6,831 nucleotides of DNA from Lawsonibacter sp. (GCA_022798155.1 JAAWLY010000118.1:1-6831), one strand, 5' to 3'. Shown: positions 1-6,609, counted from the first letter of the stretch. The notes: generated from the sequence alone by a model not told the origin. Made by a program: numbers and translations.

Positions 1-1322
1 AGAATGGGATCAGCTATGAGGAGTGGCTGACGGAGAACGGTTTTTATGACAGCTACAATATTCCCCTTGTGGAGCAGACCACCAGCATCGGCACGGCGGT
101 GGCCATCCTCGGCGAGAACGGCGGCTGGCTGTTCCAGGAGTACCTCCGGGAGCTGGCCGACCACATCCCGGGCCTGCTGGCGGTGTTCTGGGGGCTGTAC
201 CTGCTGATTTTCAATGACTGGCGGTACAATCGCAAGCCGTGGAAACAGGGCGTATTGGGAATGCTGGCCGTCCACGAGCTGAAGTACCCCCTGCAAAAGC
301 GGCTGAGCCGGATGAACGGCTGGCTGGGTCTGGCCCTGCTCCTGCTGTGGTCGGAAACGCTGGCCCTGATGGTAGTCCAGACGGTGGAACTGTATCTGCC
401 CTCCTGGGCCATCTGGAACCTGCTCGGCCTGCCCTGGCTGCTGGCTCTGGGGGTGTACGTCTGGTTCTTCTGGCGGCAGCGGAAGCTGTGGGCCGACTTC
501 GGCGCGGTGGCCGGACAGCTGGAGGCCGTTCGGGCGGGGGAGGTGGACAGCGATTTGACTTTACAGGAGGACAGCGACCTGTATCAGATGGCCGACGACC
601 TGAACCACATCCGCCAGGGCCTGCACCAGGCGGTAGAGGAGCGCACCCGCAGCGAGCGGATGAAGGTGGAACTGGTGACCAACGTGTCCCACGACCTGAA
701 AACCCCGCTCACCTCCATTATCAGCTACACCGAACTGCTGGCTCAGGAGCCTCTGGACCCTCCGGCCAGCGAGTACGTCCAGATCATGGGAGAGAAGGCC
801 CAGCGGCTCAAGGCCATGGTCCAGGACGTGTTTGAGGTGAGCAAGGCGGCATCGGGACAACTGCCGGTTAAATTGGAGCGGCTGGATTACGCCCGGTTAT
901 TGCGCCAGACCCTGGCCGACATGGCCCAGGCCATCGGCGAAAGCGGCCTGACCCTGCGTGCCTCCATCCCCGAGGGGGAGGTGCCCATCACCGCCGACAG
1001 CGACCGGATGTATCGGGTGTTCCAGAACCTCATTGGCAACGCTTTGAAGTACTCCCTGCCCGGCTCCCGGGTCTACTTGTCTTTGACGGTGGTTGACGGC
1101 CAGGCTAGCGCCAGCGTGCGCAACACCTCCGCCGCCGAGCTGAAGCCCGGCGCGGACTACACCGCCCGCTTCGTCCGGGGGGACGAGAGCCGCACCGACG
1201 GCGGCTCCGGCCTGGGGCTGTCCATCGCAGACTCCTTCACCAAGGCCTGCGGCGGTTCCCTCTCCGTTACCACTGAGGCCGACCTGTTCACCGCCATGGT
1301 CACGTTCCCGGCGGTCCCCTGA
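1..1322 (+). CDS. Sensor histidine kinase, 3' part (5' end outside window)
   Basis: This is a membrane sensor kinase of a two-component system: it autophosphorylates a histidine and passes the phosphate to a response regulator that is not in the window. The frame is open from the first bases (first full codon at 3), so the GTG at 69 is not a credible start and the N-terminus is missing. Counting from the codon at 3, hydrophobic segments lie near residues 55-71, 106-130 and 136-158. A HAMP-like linker follows, then the HisKA helix with the H-box NVSHDLKTPLTSI; the phospho-acceptor His is residue 230, codon 690-692. The ATPase domain has an N-box (FQNLIGNALKYS, about 340-351), an F-box-like ARFVRGDESR and a G2 box GGSGLGLS (about 400-407). 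A classical DxGxG G1 box is absent, with RNTS in that region, as in some VanS-like kinases of Firmicutes. The visible N-terminal stretch before the first hydrophobic segment may be an extracytoplasmic sensor part. The stimulus is unknown. Confidence 0.93.
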   Translation, partial: NGISYEEWLTENGFYDSYNIPLVEQTTSIGTAVAILGENGGWLFQEYLRELADHIPGLLAVFWGLYLLIFNDWRYNRKPWKQGVLGMLAVHELKYPLQKRLSRMNGWLGLALLLLWSETLALMVVQTVELYLPSWAIWNLLGLPWLLALGVYVWFFWRQRKLWADFGAVAGQLEAVRAGEVDSDLTLQEDSDLYQMADDLNHIRQGLHQAVEERTRSERMKVELVTNVSHDLKTPLTSIISYTELLAQEPLDPPASEYVQIMGEKAQRLKAMVQDVFEVSKAASGQLPVKLERLDYARLLRQTLADMAQAIGESGLTLRASIPEGEVPITADSDRMYRVFQNLIGNALKYSLPGSRVYLSLTVVDGQASASVRNTSAAELKPGADYTARFVRGDESRTDGGSGLGLSIADSFTKACGGSLSVTTEADLFTAMVTFPAVP

Positions 1323-1326
1323 TACG

Positions 1327-1369
1327 CGGCCCCATGTCCGGCATGGACGTGGGGCTGTCTATTTCCCCT
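1327..1369 (+). terminator. Rho-independent terminator after the histidine kinase
   Basis: Starting 4 bases after the kinase stop codon, the arms CCCCATGTCC (1330-1339) and GGACGTGGGG (1345-1354) pair around the 5-nt loop GGCAT, with one G-T wobble. The stem can be extended outward by about three more pairs. A moderately T-rich tail (CTGTCTATTT) follows. The tail is weak, but position and stem strength fit an intrinsic terminator that separates the kinase gene from the promoter at 1413. Confidence 0.72.
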
Positions 1370-1412
1370 AAAAACTTTCGCGAATTAACGCGCTGATAAT
1401 GAAAAATTCCAG

Positions 1413-1441
1413 TTGTCAGATGGATGGAGTTGTGCTATAGT
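1413..1441 (+). promoter_or_regulatory. Sigma-A type promoter for the hydrolase-carrier unit
   Basis: A -35 box TTGTCA (1413-1418), a 17-base spacer and a -10 box TATAGT (1436-1441) each differ from consensus at one base. A TG extension (TGC at 1433-1435) lies immediately before the -10. Transcription would start near 1448, giving a leader of about 120 nt before the ATG at 1570. A CGCG-AATTAA-CGCG near-palindrome at 1379-1392, about 20 bases upstream of the -35 box, could bind a regulator, but this is speculative. Confidence 0.75.
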
Positions 1442-1569
1442 AACAATATGTTTAACCGGCGCAAAAGATTTTTTTGGCAGAATCGAGATACAGCCTGGCC
1501 TGAAAGGAATTTTAACAGCGATAAAACCGACAAAATTGGTCAGGCGGCATCAAAATAAGGAGGAAGATT
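1442..1569 (+). other. 5' leader of the hydrolase mRNA, with ribosome binding site
   Basis: The leader is about 120 nt and AT-richer than the flanking genes. It ends in a consensus AAGGAGG (1557-1563) six bases before the ATG at 1570, which fixes that start. The only pairing I see is GCCTGGCC (1493-1500) with GGTCAGGC (1538-1545), with one wobble and a 37-nt loop. No conserved riboswitch or T-box core was recognised. Confidence 0.5.
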
Positions 1570-2763
1570 ATGGACAACCGGTTAATACCCCCGTCCCTCG
1601 TCGAGGCGGTGATGAAGCACCACAGTGAGGCTGTCGCCCTCAGCGACGACCTATATGCCAATCCCGAGCTCCCTGACCAGGAGTTCCGCTCCAGCAAGAA
1701 GATTGTGGAGATGCTGGAGCGGGGGGGATACCAGGTGGAGTACCCCTACATGGGCTGGCCCACCGCCTTCCGCGCCGTGCTGGACAACGGCGACGGCCCG
1801 TCCTCCGCCATTATGGTGGAATACGACGCCCTGCCCGGTCTGGGCCACGCCTGCGGGCACAACGCCCACGGCTCCATGGCTGTGCTGGCCGCCCTGGCCC
1901 TGGCCGAGATCAAGGAGCAGTTTAAGGGGAAGGTGTACGTCTTTGGCACCCCCGCCGAGGAAGAACGGGGCGGTAAGGTGCCCATGGCCGACCAGGGGGC
2001 TTTTGACAATATGTCCTTGGCCATTATGATCCACAGCTACAGCGGCGGCGCGGCGGTGGCTGATATGGACGTGCTCAGCCTGAAATGCTACCTGGTGGAG
2101 TTCACCGGGCAGTCCGCCCACGCGGCGGGCGCCCCTTGGAACGGCCGCAACGCCCTTACCGCCGCCCGGAAGTTCCTGGACCTGGTAGATGCCCGGCGGG
2201 AGGGCTTCACCTCTGATATCCGCTTCAGCGGGGTGATTCTGGACGGCGGCAAGGCCCCCAACATCATCCCCGACCGGGCGCTGGTCCGGGTGGAGTTTCG
2301 CACCGGCTCCATGGGCCGGCTGAGCCGGCTGGACGAGATCGTCCAAAAGTGCGCCAAGGGCGCGGCCATGGCCATGGACTGTGAGGTCAGCTTCACTCTG
2401 GGCTTCGACCCCTTTGCCGACATGGTGCGGGTCCCCGCCCTGGAGGAGGGGGTCATCGCCCTGATGGATGAGATGGGCCAGGCCCACATAGCGGTAGACG
2501 CCCCCACCGGCTCCTCCGACGTGGGCAACGTCAGCTACCGCTGTCCCACCATCCAGCCCCTGTGGCCCCTGTGCCAGGCCCCCTGGGCCATGCACACGGT
2601 GGAGTTCCGGGAGGAGACCATCTCCGAGACCGGCCACCAGGCCATTGCCGACGGGGCCAAGCTCATCGCCGGTATCACCTACCGCATCCTGACGGACGAG
2701 CCCTTCCGTCAGCAGGTCCGGCAGTCCTATGAGCAGGCCCGGGCTCAGAAGCTGGCCAACTGA
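1570..2763 (+). CDS. M20D-family amidohydrolase (AbgB / PM20D2-like metallopeptidase)
   Basis: This 397-residue cytosolic metal-dependent hydrolase belongs to the M20D group, which includes p-aminobenzoyl-glutamate hydrolase subunit B, PM20D2-type dipeptidases and amino-acid amidohydrolases. It would cleave an amide bond in a dipeptide, N-acyl amino acid or similar conjugate. Visible motifs are EYDALPGLGHACGHN (residues 84-98, with the Cys95/His97 metal ligands), GTPAEEERGG (126-135, catalytic and metal Glu), MIHS with His155, the dimerisation-domain entry TGQSAHAAGAPWNGRNAL (179-196), GSSDVGNVS (314-322) and a C-terminal AMHTVEF with His342. All the usual metal ligands appear present and the length is normal. 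The GSSDVGNVS stretch favours the AbgB/PM20D2 branch over hippurate or IAA-amino-acid hydrolases, but the substrate cannot be assigned. There is no signal peptide. The carrier gene begins 97 bases downstream on the same strand, which suggests import of the substrate followed by cleavage in the cell. Confidence 0.92.
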   Translation: MDNRLIPPSLVEAVMKHHSEAVALSDDLYANPELPDQEFRSSKKIVEMLERGGYQVEYPYMGWPTAFRAVLDNGDGPSSAIMVEYDALPGLGHACGHNAHGSMAVLAALALAEIKEQFKGKVYVFGTPAEEERGGKVPMADQGAFDNMSLAIMIHSYSGGAAVADMDVLSLKCYLVEFTGQSAHAAGAPWNGRNALTAARKFLDLVDARREGFTSDIRFSGVILDGGKAPNIIPDRALVRVEFRTGSMGRLSRLDEIVQKCAKGAAMAMDCEVSFTLGFDPFADMVRVPALEEGVIALMDEMGQAHIAVDAPTGSSDVGNVSYRCPTIQPLWPLCQAPWAMHTVEFREETISETGHQAIADGAKLIAGITYRILTDEPFRQQVRQSYEQARAQKLAN

Positions 2764-2822
2764 CGGGCATCCTTTTCTGTTCCTAAAAACCATGGGCTCC
2801 GGCACGGGTCCGGGGTCCCCGC

Positions 2823-2840
2823 CGCGGGAGAGAGACCGCG
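2823..2840 (+). promoter_or_regulatory. GC-rich hairpin just before the carrier ribosome binding site
   Basis: CGCGG (2823-2827) pairs with CCGCG (2836-2840) around an 8-nt GAGAGAGA loop, ending six bases before AAAGGAG (2847-2853). A second GC palindrome, CGGGGTCCCCG, lies just upstream at about 2812-2822. With no T-tract it is not a terminator. It might tune translation or mRNA stability between the two genes, or it may be chance in GC-rich DNA. Confidence 0.3.
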
Positions 2841-2860
2841 AGAGTAAAAGGAGATTTGAT

Positions 2861-4267
2861 ATGGCAAATGGGAAGACCCTGGCAGACAAAAAGAAATTTG
2901 GCCTGCCCCACATCTACGCGCTGCTGTTTATCATCATCGCCGTGTGTACCATCGCCACCTGGATTCTGCCCGCCGGCGAGTTTGAGCGGGTGGTCAACGA
3001 GGCCGGCCGCACCGTTGTGGTCCCCGGCACCTTCCATGTGGTGGAGCGGACTCCGGTAGGCCTGTTCGAGATGTTCAAACAGATCTACACCGGCACCTGC
3101 AACGCCGCCGATGTCACCATGTTCGTCTTTATCTCCTACGCGTCCATTAACATCATCATCTCCAGCGGCGCCTTCAACGGCCTGGTGGCCGTGCTGCTGA
3201 AGCTGCTGAAGGGCAAGGCCCGTCTGGCTATCATCCCCATCTTCATGGCCCTGGTGGGCACCGCCTCCTCTACCATCGGCCTGTTCGAGGAGTGGTTCCC
3301 CTTCGTCCCCGTCTTTGTGGGCATCTCCATCGCCATGGGCTACGACGCTGTGGTAGGCATGGCCATTGTGGCTCTGGGCGCCGGCATGGGCTACTCCGGC
3401 GCCACCATCAACCCCTTCACCGTGGGCGTGGCCAAGGGCATTGCCGAGGTGGCCCCCGGCTCCGGCTTCTTCTTCCGCATCCTCTGCCACGCCTGTATGC
3501 TGGTGGTGGCCTCTATTCTCACCATGCGCTACGCCTCCAAGGTGGCCGCAGACCCCACCAAGAGCCTGGTCTATGGCGACGACTTCGGCGACCTAGCCAT
3601 GAGCGAGGAGAGCGTGCATAACGCCCCCTTCGGCATCCGCGAGGCCCTGATCCTCATCATTCTGGGCGCCGGCATCGGTGTTGTGGTCTACGGCTGCGGC
3701 ACCTACGGCTGGTATTTCACCGAGCTGTCTGCCGTCTTTATGATTATGGGCATCCTCAGCGGCATTATCATGGGGCTGAACATCAACGAGATCGCCAAGA
3801 AATTTGAACAGGGCTTCATCGCGGTGGCTATGCCCTGCATGATGATCGGAATCGCCCGGGGCATTTTGATGATCCTCCAGGCCGGCACCATCATCGACAC
3901 CGTGGTGTATTACATGTCCCTGCCTCTGGCCGCTTTCCCCGCCTGGTTCTGCGGCGTTGCCATGCTGGTGATGCAGACCCTGCTGAATTTCCTGATCCCC
4001 TCCGGCTCCGGTCAGGCCGCCACCTCCATGCCCATCATGGCACCTCTGGCCGACCTGCTGGGCGTCACCCGGGACACCGCCGTCCTGGCCTTCCAGTTCG
4101 GCGACGGTCTGTCCAACTGCCTGTGGCCCACCGCCTCCGTGGCCATCATCGCTGGTCTGGCCGGTGTGAAGGTGGAGAAGTGGTGGAAGTTCTTCATCCC
4201 GGTCTTTATGGGCGTGTTTGTTACTCAGGCGCTGCTTATGGTATTGGCGGTTACAATTGGTCTTTAA
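2861..4267 (+). CDS. YfcC family (DcuC-like) membrane carrier
   Basis: This polytopic inner-membrane protein of 468 residues belongs to the YfcC / C4-dicarboxylate anaerobic carrier (DcuC) family, secondary transporters whose substrates are mostly unproven and may be carboxylates, amino acids or small peptides. I chose the ATG at 2861 because AAAGGAG (2847-2853) lies seven bases before it. The longer in-frame extension back to 2729 would overlap the hydrolase gene and encodes a non-conserved sequence. Family marks include TWILPAGEFERV (residues 33-44), TVVVPGTFHVVERTPVGLFE (51-70), GYSGATINPFTVGVAKGI (177-194), MRYASKVAADPTKSLVY (222-238) and the C-terminal NFLIPSGSGQAATSMPIMAP (376-395), followed by AFQFGDGLSN. 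About 11-12 hydrophobic segments are visible. It follows the M20 hydrolase in the same transcript and ends at a strong terminator, so it most likely carries that enzyme's substrate or a product. Confidence 0.92.
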   Translation: MANGKTLADKKKFGLPHIYALLFIIIAVCTIATWILPAGEFERVVNEAGRTVVVPGTFHVVERTPVGLFEMFKQIYTGTCNAADVTMFVFISYASINIIISSGAFNGLVAVLLKLLKGKARLAIIPIFMALVGTASSTIGLFEEWFPFVPVFVGISIAMGYDAVVGMAIVALGAGMGYSGATINPFTVGVAKGIAEVAPGSGFFFRILCHACMLVVASILTMRYASKVAADPTKSLVYGDDFGDLAMSEESVHNAPFGIREALILIILGAGIGVVVYGCGTYGWYFTELSAVFMIMGILSGIIMGLNINEIAKKFEQGFIAVAMPCMMIGIARGILMILQAGTIIDTVVYYMSLPLAAFPAWFCGVAMLVMQTLLNFLIPSGSGQAATSMPIMAPLADLLGVTRDTAVLAFQFGDGLSNCLWPTASVAIIAGLAGVKVEKWWKFFIPVFMGVFVTQALLMVLAVTIGL

Positions 4268-4294
4268 ACAAAAATACATCGGAATATAAAGCGG

Positions 4295-4336
4295 CCGCGC
4301 CGGGAAATTTTCCCGGCGCGGTCTTTTTCTGTCTTT
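4295..4336. terminator. Strong hairpin terminator, probably bidirectional
   Basis: CCGCGCCGGG (4295-4304) and CCCGGCGCGG (4312-4321) form a perfect 10-bp stem. The A/T bases between them extend it to 11 or more pairs around a short loop. On the + strand it is followed by TCTTTTTCTGTCTTT, a textbook tail ending the carrier gene. On the - strand the tail (CCGCTTTATATT) is weaker but follows the ACT gene stop at 4347, so the same hairpin could end both convergent units. Confidence 0.92.
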
Positions 4337-4346
4337 ATCTCCGAAC

Positions 4347-4781
4347 TTACAGCTTGTCGATTTCCTCCTGCTCCACGACCTTGATGCCCTGCTCGGCCAG
4401 GACGGCAGAGGCAATCGTGTCATCCTCTACCCGGAAGATCATGTAGGCGTGGTCCACATCCTTGCCGCCCAGAAAGGCGTACATATACTCCACATTTACC
4501 CTGGCGTTGGTGAGGGCCTCGAGGACCTTGCACAGGCCGCCGGGCACGTCCGGAATGGCCACCCCCAGTACAGGGGTGATGTTGTTAATAAACCCCGCGT
4601 CCTTCAGCACGGTGGTGGTCTTATACACGTCGTCCACAATGATCCGGGCAATGCCAAAGTCGCTGGTCTCGGCCAGGGAGAAGGCCCGCATGTCGATTCC
4701 GTTCTGAGCCAGTACCCCGGTCATGGCGTACAGGGAACCAGGTTTATTTTCCAAAAAGACAGAAATCTGCTTGATGCTCAT
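4347..4781 (-). CDS. Tandem ACT-domain protein, probable amino-acid-sensing regulator
   Basis: This 144-residue soluble protein is made of two ACT domains: residues 3 to about 70 (ISVFLENKPGSLYAMTGVLA, then SDFGIARIIVDD) and about 71-144 (VLGVAIPDVPGGLCKVLEAL, then VEYMYAFLGG and AYMIFRVED). Both domains carry the glycine-containing loop (NKPG, DVPGG) where ACT domains usually bind amino acids. There is no catalytic domain, so a regulatory or ligand-binding role is likely. Stand-alone double-ACT proteins of this type are commonly found next to phenylacetate-CoA ligase and indolepyruvate ferredoxin oxidoreductase genes, as here. An aromatic amino acid ligand is a reasonable guess but unproven. 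The ATG at 4781 has AAGGAGG (4795-4789) seven bases upstream, and this site overlaps the paaK stop codon, which points to co-transcription and translational coupling. Confidence 0.93.
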   Translation of the reverse strand: MSIKQISVFLENKPGSLYAMTGVLAQNGIDMRAFSLAETSDFGIARIIVDDVYKTTTVLKDAGFINNITPVLGVAIPDVPGGLCKVLEALTNARVNVEYMYAFLGGKDVDHAYMIFRVEDDTIASAVLAEQGIKVVEQEEIDKL

Positions 4782-4793
4782 ACTCTTCCCTCC

Positions 4794-6095
4794 TTAAATC
4801 TTCCGCTTGTCGATAACGCGGACGGCCTTACCTTCGCTGCGGACAATGGACTTGGGGGCCACCAGGGTCACCTTGGCGACCAGGCCCAGCATGGAGCGCA
4901 GGCCGTCCACCAGCTCCTTTTGGCGCTTGGTGATCTCGCCCATGTTGTCGGTGAACATCTCGGGGGTCATCTCCACTTGGACATCCAGGGTGTCGGTGTT
5001 GCGCACCCGGTCCACGATGATCTGATAGTTGGCGGGGTAGCCGTGGTTGAGCAGGACGGTCTCAATCTGAGAGGGGAAGACGTTGACCCCCCGGATGATG
5101 AGCATGTCGTCGGTACGGCCCTGGGGCTTGGTCATCTTCACGTGGGTGCGGCCGCAGGGGCACTTCTCCCGGGTGAGGGTGCAGATGTCCCGGGTGCGGT
5201 AGCGCAGCAGGGGGAAAGCCTCCTTGGTGATGGAGGTGAACACCAGCTCGCCCTGGCTGCCCTCGGGCAGGACCTCGCCAGTCTCCGGGTCGATGATTTC
5301 AGCGATGAAGTGGTCCTCATTGATGTGCATCCCCGTCTGGGCGGAGCACTCGAAGGACACGCCGGGGCCGGACAGCTCGGTCAAACCGTAAATATCATAG
5401 GCCTTGATGCCCAGGGTGTTCTGGATGTCTTGGCGCATTTCCTCGCTCCAGGCCTCCGCGCCGAAGATGCCCGCCTTCAGGGGGATCTGGTCGGGGGTGA
5501 GGCCCATCTCCTTCATGGTCTCACCGATGTAGGCGGCGTAGGAGGGGGTGCAGCACAGGATGGTGGCCTGCAGGTCCCGGATGAACATGATCTGCCGCTC
5601 GGTATTGCCCGAGGAGGTGGGGATTGTCAGGCAGCCCACCTTGTGGGAGCCGCCGTTCAGGCCGGGGCCGCCGGTGAACAGGCCGTAGCCGTAGGACACC
5701 TGGCACACATCCTCGTCGGTGCCGCCGGCGGCCATGATGGCCCGGGCGCAGCAGTCCTCCCACAGATCGATGTCGTGCTGGGTGTAGAAGGCCACCACCC
5801 GCTTGCCCGTGGTGCCCGAGGTGGACTGGATGCGGACGCAGTCCTTCAAGGGGCGGGCCACCAGCCCGTAGGGATAGGCTTCCCGCAGGTCGGCCTTGGT
5901 CAGGAAGGGCAGTTTGTGCAGGTCGTCGCTGGACTGGATGTCATCGGGGGTGAGCCCCTTCTCTTCCATCTTTTTGCGGTAGTAGGGCACGTTGTCCCAG
6001 ACGTTGCGCACCTGCTTCACCAGGCGCTCGTCCTGCCAGGTTTTGATCTGCTCTCGGGACGCGGTCTCGATCTCGGGCTGGTAGTATTGTTCCAT
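4794..6095 (-). CDS. paaK: Phenylacetate-CoA ligase (AMP-forming, PaaK-like)
   Basis: This 433-residue cytosolic adenylate-forming enzyme would convert phenylacetate or a related aryl-acetate, ATP and CoA into aryl-acetyl-CoA, AMP and PPi. Motifs in order are the P-loop QSTSGTTGKR (residues 90-99), YGYGLFTGGPGLNGG (135-149), SGNTERQIM and CCTPSYAAYIGE (181-192), the adenine-binding YDIYGLTELSGPG (233-245), LRYRTRD (297-303), the CPCGRTH cluster (312-318), the hinge GRTDDMLIIRGVNVFPSQIE (326-345) and the C-terminal EGKAVRVIDKR (421-431) with the expected catalytic Lys. Length is normal for PaaK. I prefer the ATG at 6095 because AAAGGA (6110-6105) is nine bases upstream of it. The alternative ATG at 6104 directly abuts that site and adds only three residues. 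The genes on either side (iorB, ACT) support a role with aryl-pyruvate-derived acids such as phenyl-, 4-hydroxyphenyl- or indole-acetate; which of these is used is not visible. Confidence 0.93.
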   Translation of the reverse strand: MEQYYQPEIETASREQIKTWQDERLVKQVRNVWDNVPYYRKKMEEKGLTPDDIQSSDDLHKLPFLTKADLREAYPYGLVARPLKDCVRIQSTSGTTGKRVVAFYTQHDIDLWEDCCARAIMAAGGTDEDVCQVSYGYGLFTGGPGLNGGSHKVGCLTIPTSSGNTERQIMFIRDLQATILCCTPSYAAYIGETMKEMGLTPDQIPLKAGIFGAEAWSEEMRQDIQNTLGIKAYDIYGLTELSGPGVSFECSAQTGMHINEDHFIAEIIDPETGEVLPEGSQGELVFTSITKEAFPLLRYRTRDICTLTREKCPCGRTHVKMTKPQGRTDDMLIIRGVNVFPSQIETVLLNHGYPANYQIIVDRVRNTDTLDVQVEMTPEMFTDNMGEITKRQKELVDGLRSMLGLVAKVTLVAPKSIVRSEGKAVRVIDKRKI

Positions 6096-6124
6096 GGGTA
6101 TCATTCCTTTCGGATTATGTGTAT

Positions 6125-6150
6125 GTTCTTTTTCTTAAAAGAAAAAGAAC
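6125..6150. repeat. Perfect A/T-rich inverted repeat upstream of paaK
   Basis: The arms GTTCTTTTTCTT (6125-6136) and AAGAAAAAGAAC (6139-6150) are exact reverse complements separated by two bases. A further direct copy, AAAAAGAAC, lies at 6152-6160. It sits in the 115-base gap before paaK in otherwise GC-rich DNA. It could be a transcriptional hairpin, an operator or part of a dispersed intergenic repeat. Confidence 0.75.
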
Positions 6151-6186
6151 CAAAAAGAACTTTGCCAGACTCCCCCCGTCACAAAG
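6125..6186 (-). terminator. Possible terminator or attenuator between the 132-residue gene and paaK
   Basis: Read on the - strand, an imperfect hairpin (CTTTG 6186-6182 with CAAAG 6164-6160, plus an inner GAC/GTC pair and a GGGGGGA loop) begins about 25 bases after the stop of the 132-residue gene. It is followed by a U-rich run TTCTTTTTGGTTCTTTTTC. This could stop or reduce transcription into paaK. No good promoter was found downstream of it, so partial readthrough is more likely than full termination. Confidence 0.35.
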
Positions 6187-6210
6187 AGGGGCTTTTCCGT
6201 GGATGGGGAA

Positions 6211-6609
6211 TCAGCGGGGAAATGTTCCCGCCGGGAGTATATACTTGGGGGAACCATCCCGAAACATCAGCGCAAAGGAGAGGTTGACCGGAATGGGCGG
6301 GTCGCTGAGATATTCCTCCCCAATCCGGAGGGCCTCCTGCTGCAAACGGCCGGTGGTCTCCTTGCGGTTGAGGTCGATTCCCGTGGGGTCAAACCCATCC
6401 AGCCGCAAATCCAGGGTGATGGTGGCATAACACAGCCCCTGGTACCAATCGAAATAGACGTCGTAAATCGGGGACTTGACATACCGCTCCGGCAGGCTTT
6501 TTGCGAAATAGGGCGGCAGCTTTCTCTGTCTTATTTTCGCCCGGACAGCGGCGGCAAGGCCGTAAAGCAGCCAGCCCAAATCCTTGAAAAATCCCACCAC
6601 CTTCACCAT
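6211..6609 (-). CDS. Hypothetical protein in the iorB-paaK cluster
   Basis: I do not recognise this 132-residue protein. It begins with a moderately hydrophobic segment (residues 3-22, GFFKDLGWLLYGLAAAV), followed by a basic patch RAKIRQRK, so it may be anchored to or lie against the inner face of the membrane. The rest looks like a folded domain rich in aromatic residues (YDVYFDWYQGLCYATITLDL, 49-68), ending PKYILPAGTFPR. No catalytic motif, Cys cluster or nucleotide-binding loop is visible. The ATG at 6609 is 12 bases after the iorB stop and has GAGGTG (6619-6614) four bases upstream, so it is very probably co-transcribed with iorB. The reading frame uses codons like its neighbours and has no competing frame of similar quality. 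A role linked to the oxidoreductase or to aryl-acid handling is only guilt by association. Confidence 0.75.
   Translation of the reverse strand: MVKVVGFFKDLGWLLYGLAAAVRAKIRQRKLPPYFAKSLPERYVKSPIYDVYFDWYQGLCYATITLDLRLDGFDPTGIDLNRKETTGRLQQEALRIGEEYLSDPPIPVNLSFALMFRDGSPKYILPAGTFPR

Noticed and set aside
1508..1530. CodY-like or cre-like operator in the hydrolase leader
   Set aside because: Only a partial AATTTT half is present, and too few positions match either consensus.
1413..1628. A 71-codon + strand frame starting in the promoter region
   Set aside because: Its start lies in the -35 box, it lacks a ribosome binding site and it overlaps the hydrolase gene in another frame.
2821..2845. ACCGCG near the carrier start as part of a T-box
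   Set aside because: The conserved T-box core, specifier stem and antiterminator are not present, and there is no following terminator.
2729..2860. N-terminal extension of the carrier back to 2729
   Set aside because: It overlaps the hydrolase end, has no ribosome binding site and encodes Arg/Pro-rich non-conserved sequence; the ATG at 2861 has a good site.
1651..2913. A 420-codon open frame on the - strand opposite the M20 hydrolase
   Set aside because: It is a shadow of the hydrolase gene with low-complexity Gly/His-rich translation and no ribosome binding site.
6107..6142. A promoter for paaK with CATAAT (6119-6114) as -10 box
   Set aside because: No acceptable -35 box at 16-18 bases, and the start point would fall almost on the ribosome binding site.
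4449..6287. A 612-codon open frame on the + strand across paaK and the ACT gene
   Set aside because: It is antisense to two well-supported genes, rich in Gly/His/Leu/Val as expected for the complement of GC-rich coding DNA, and has no family motifs.
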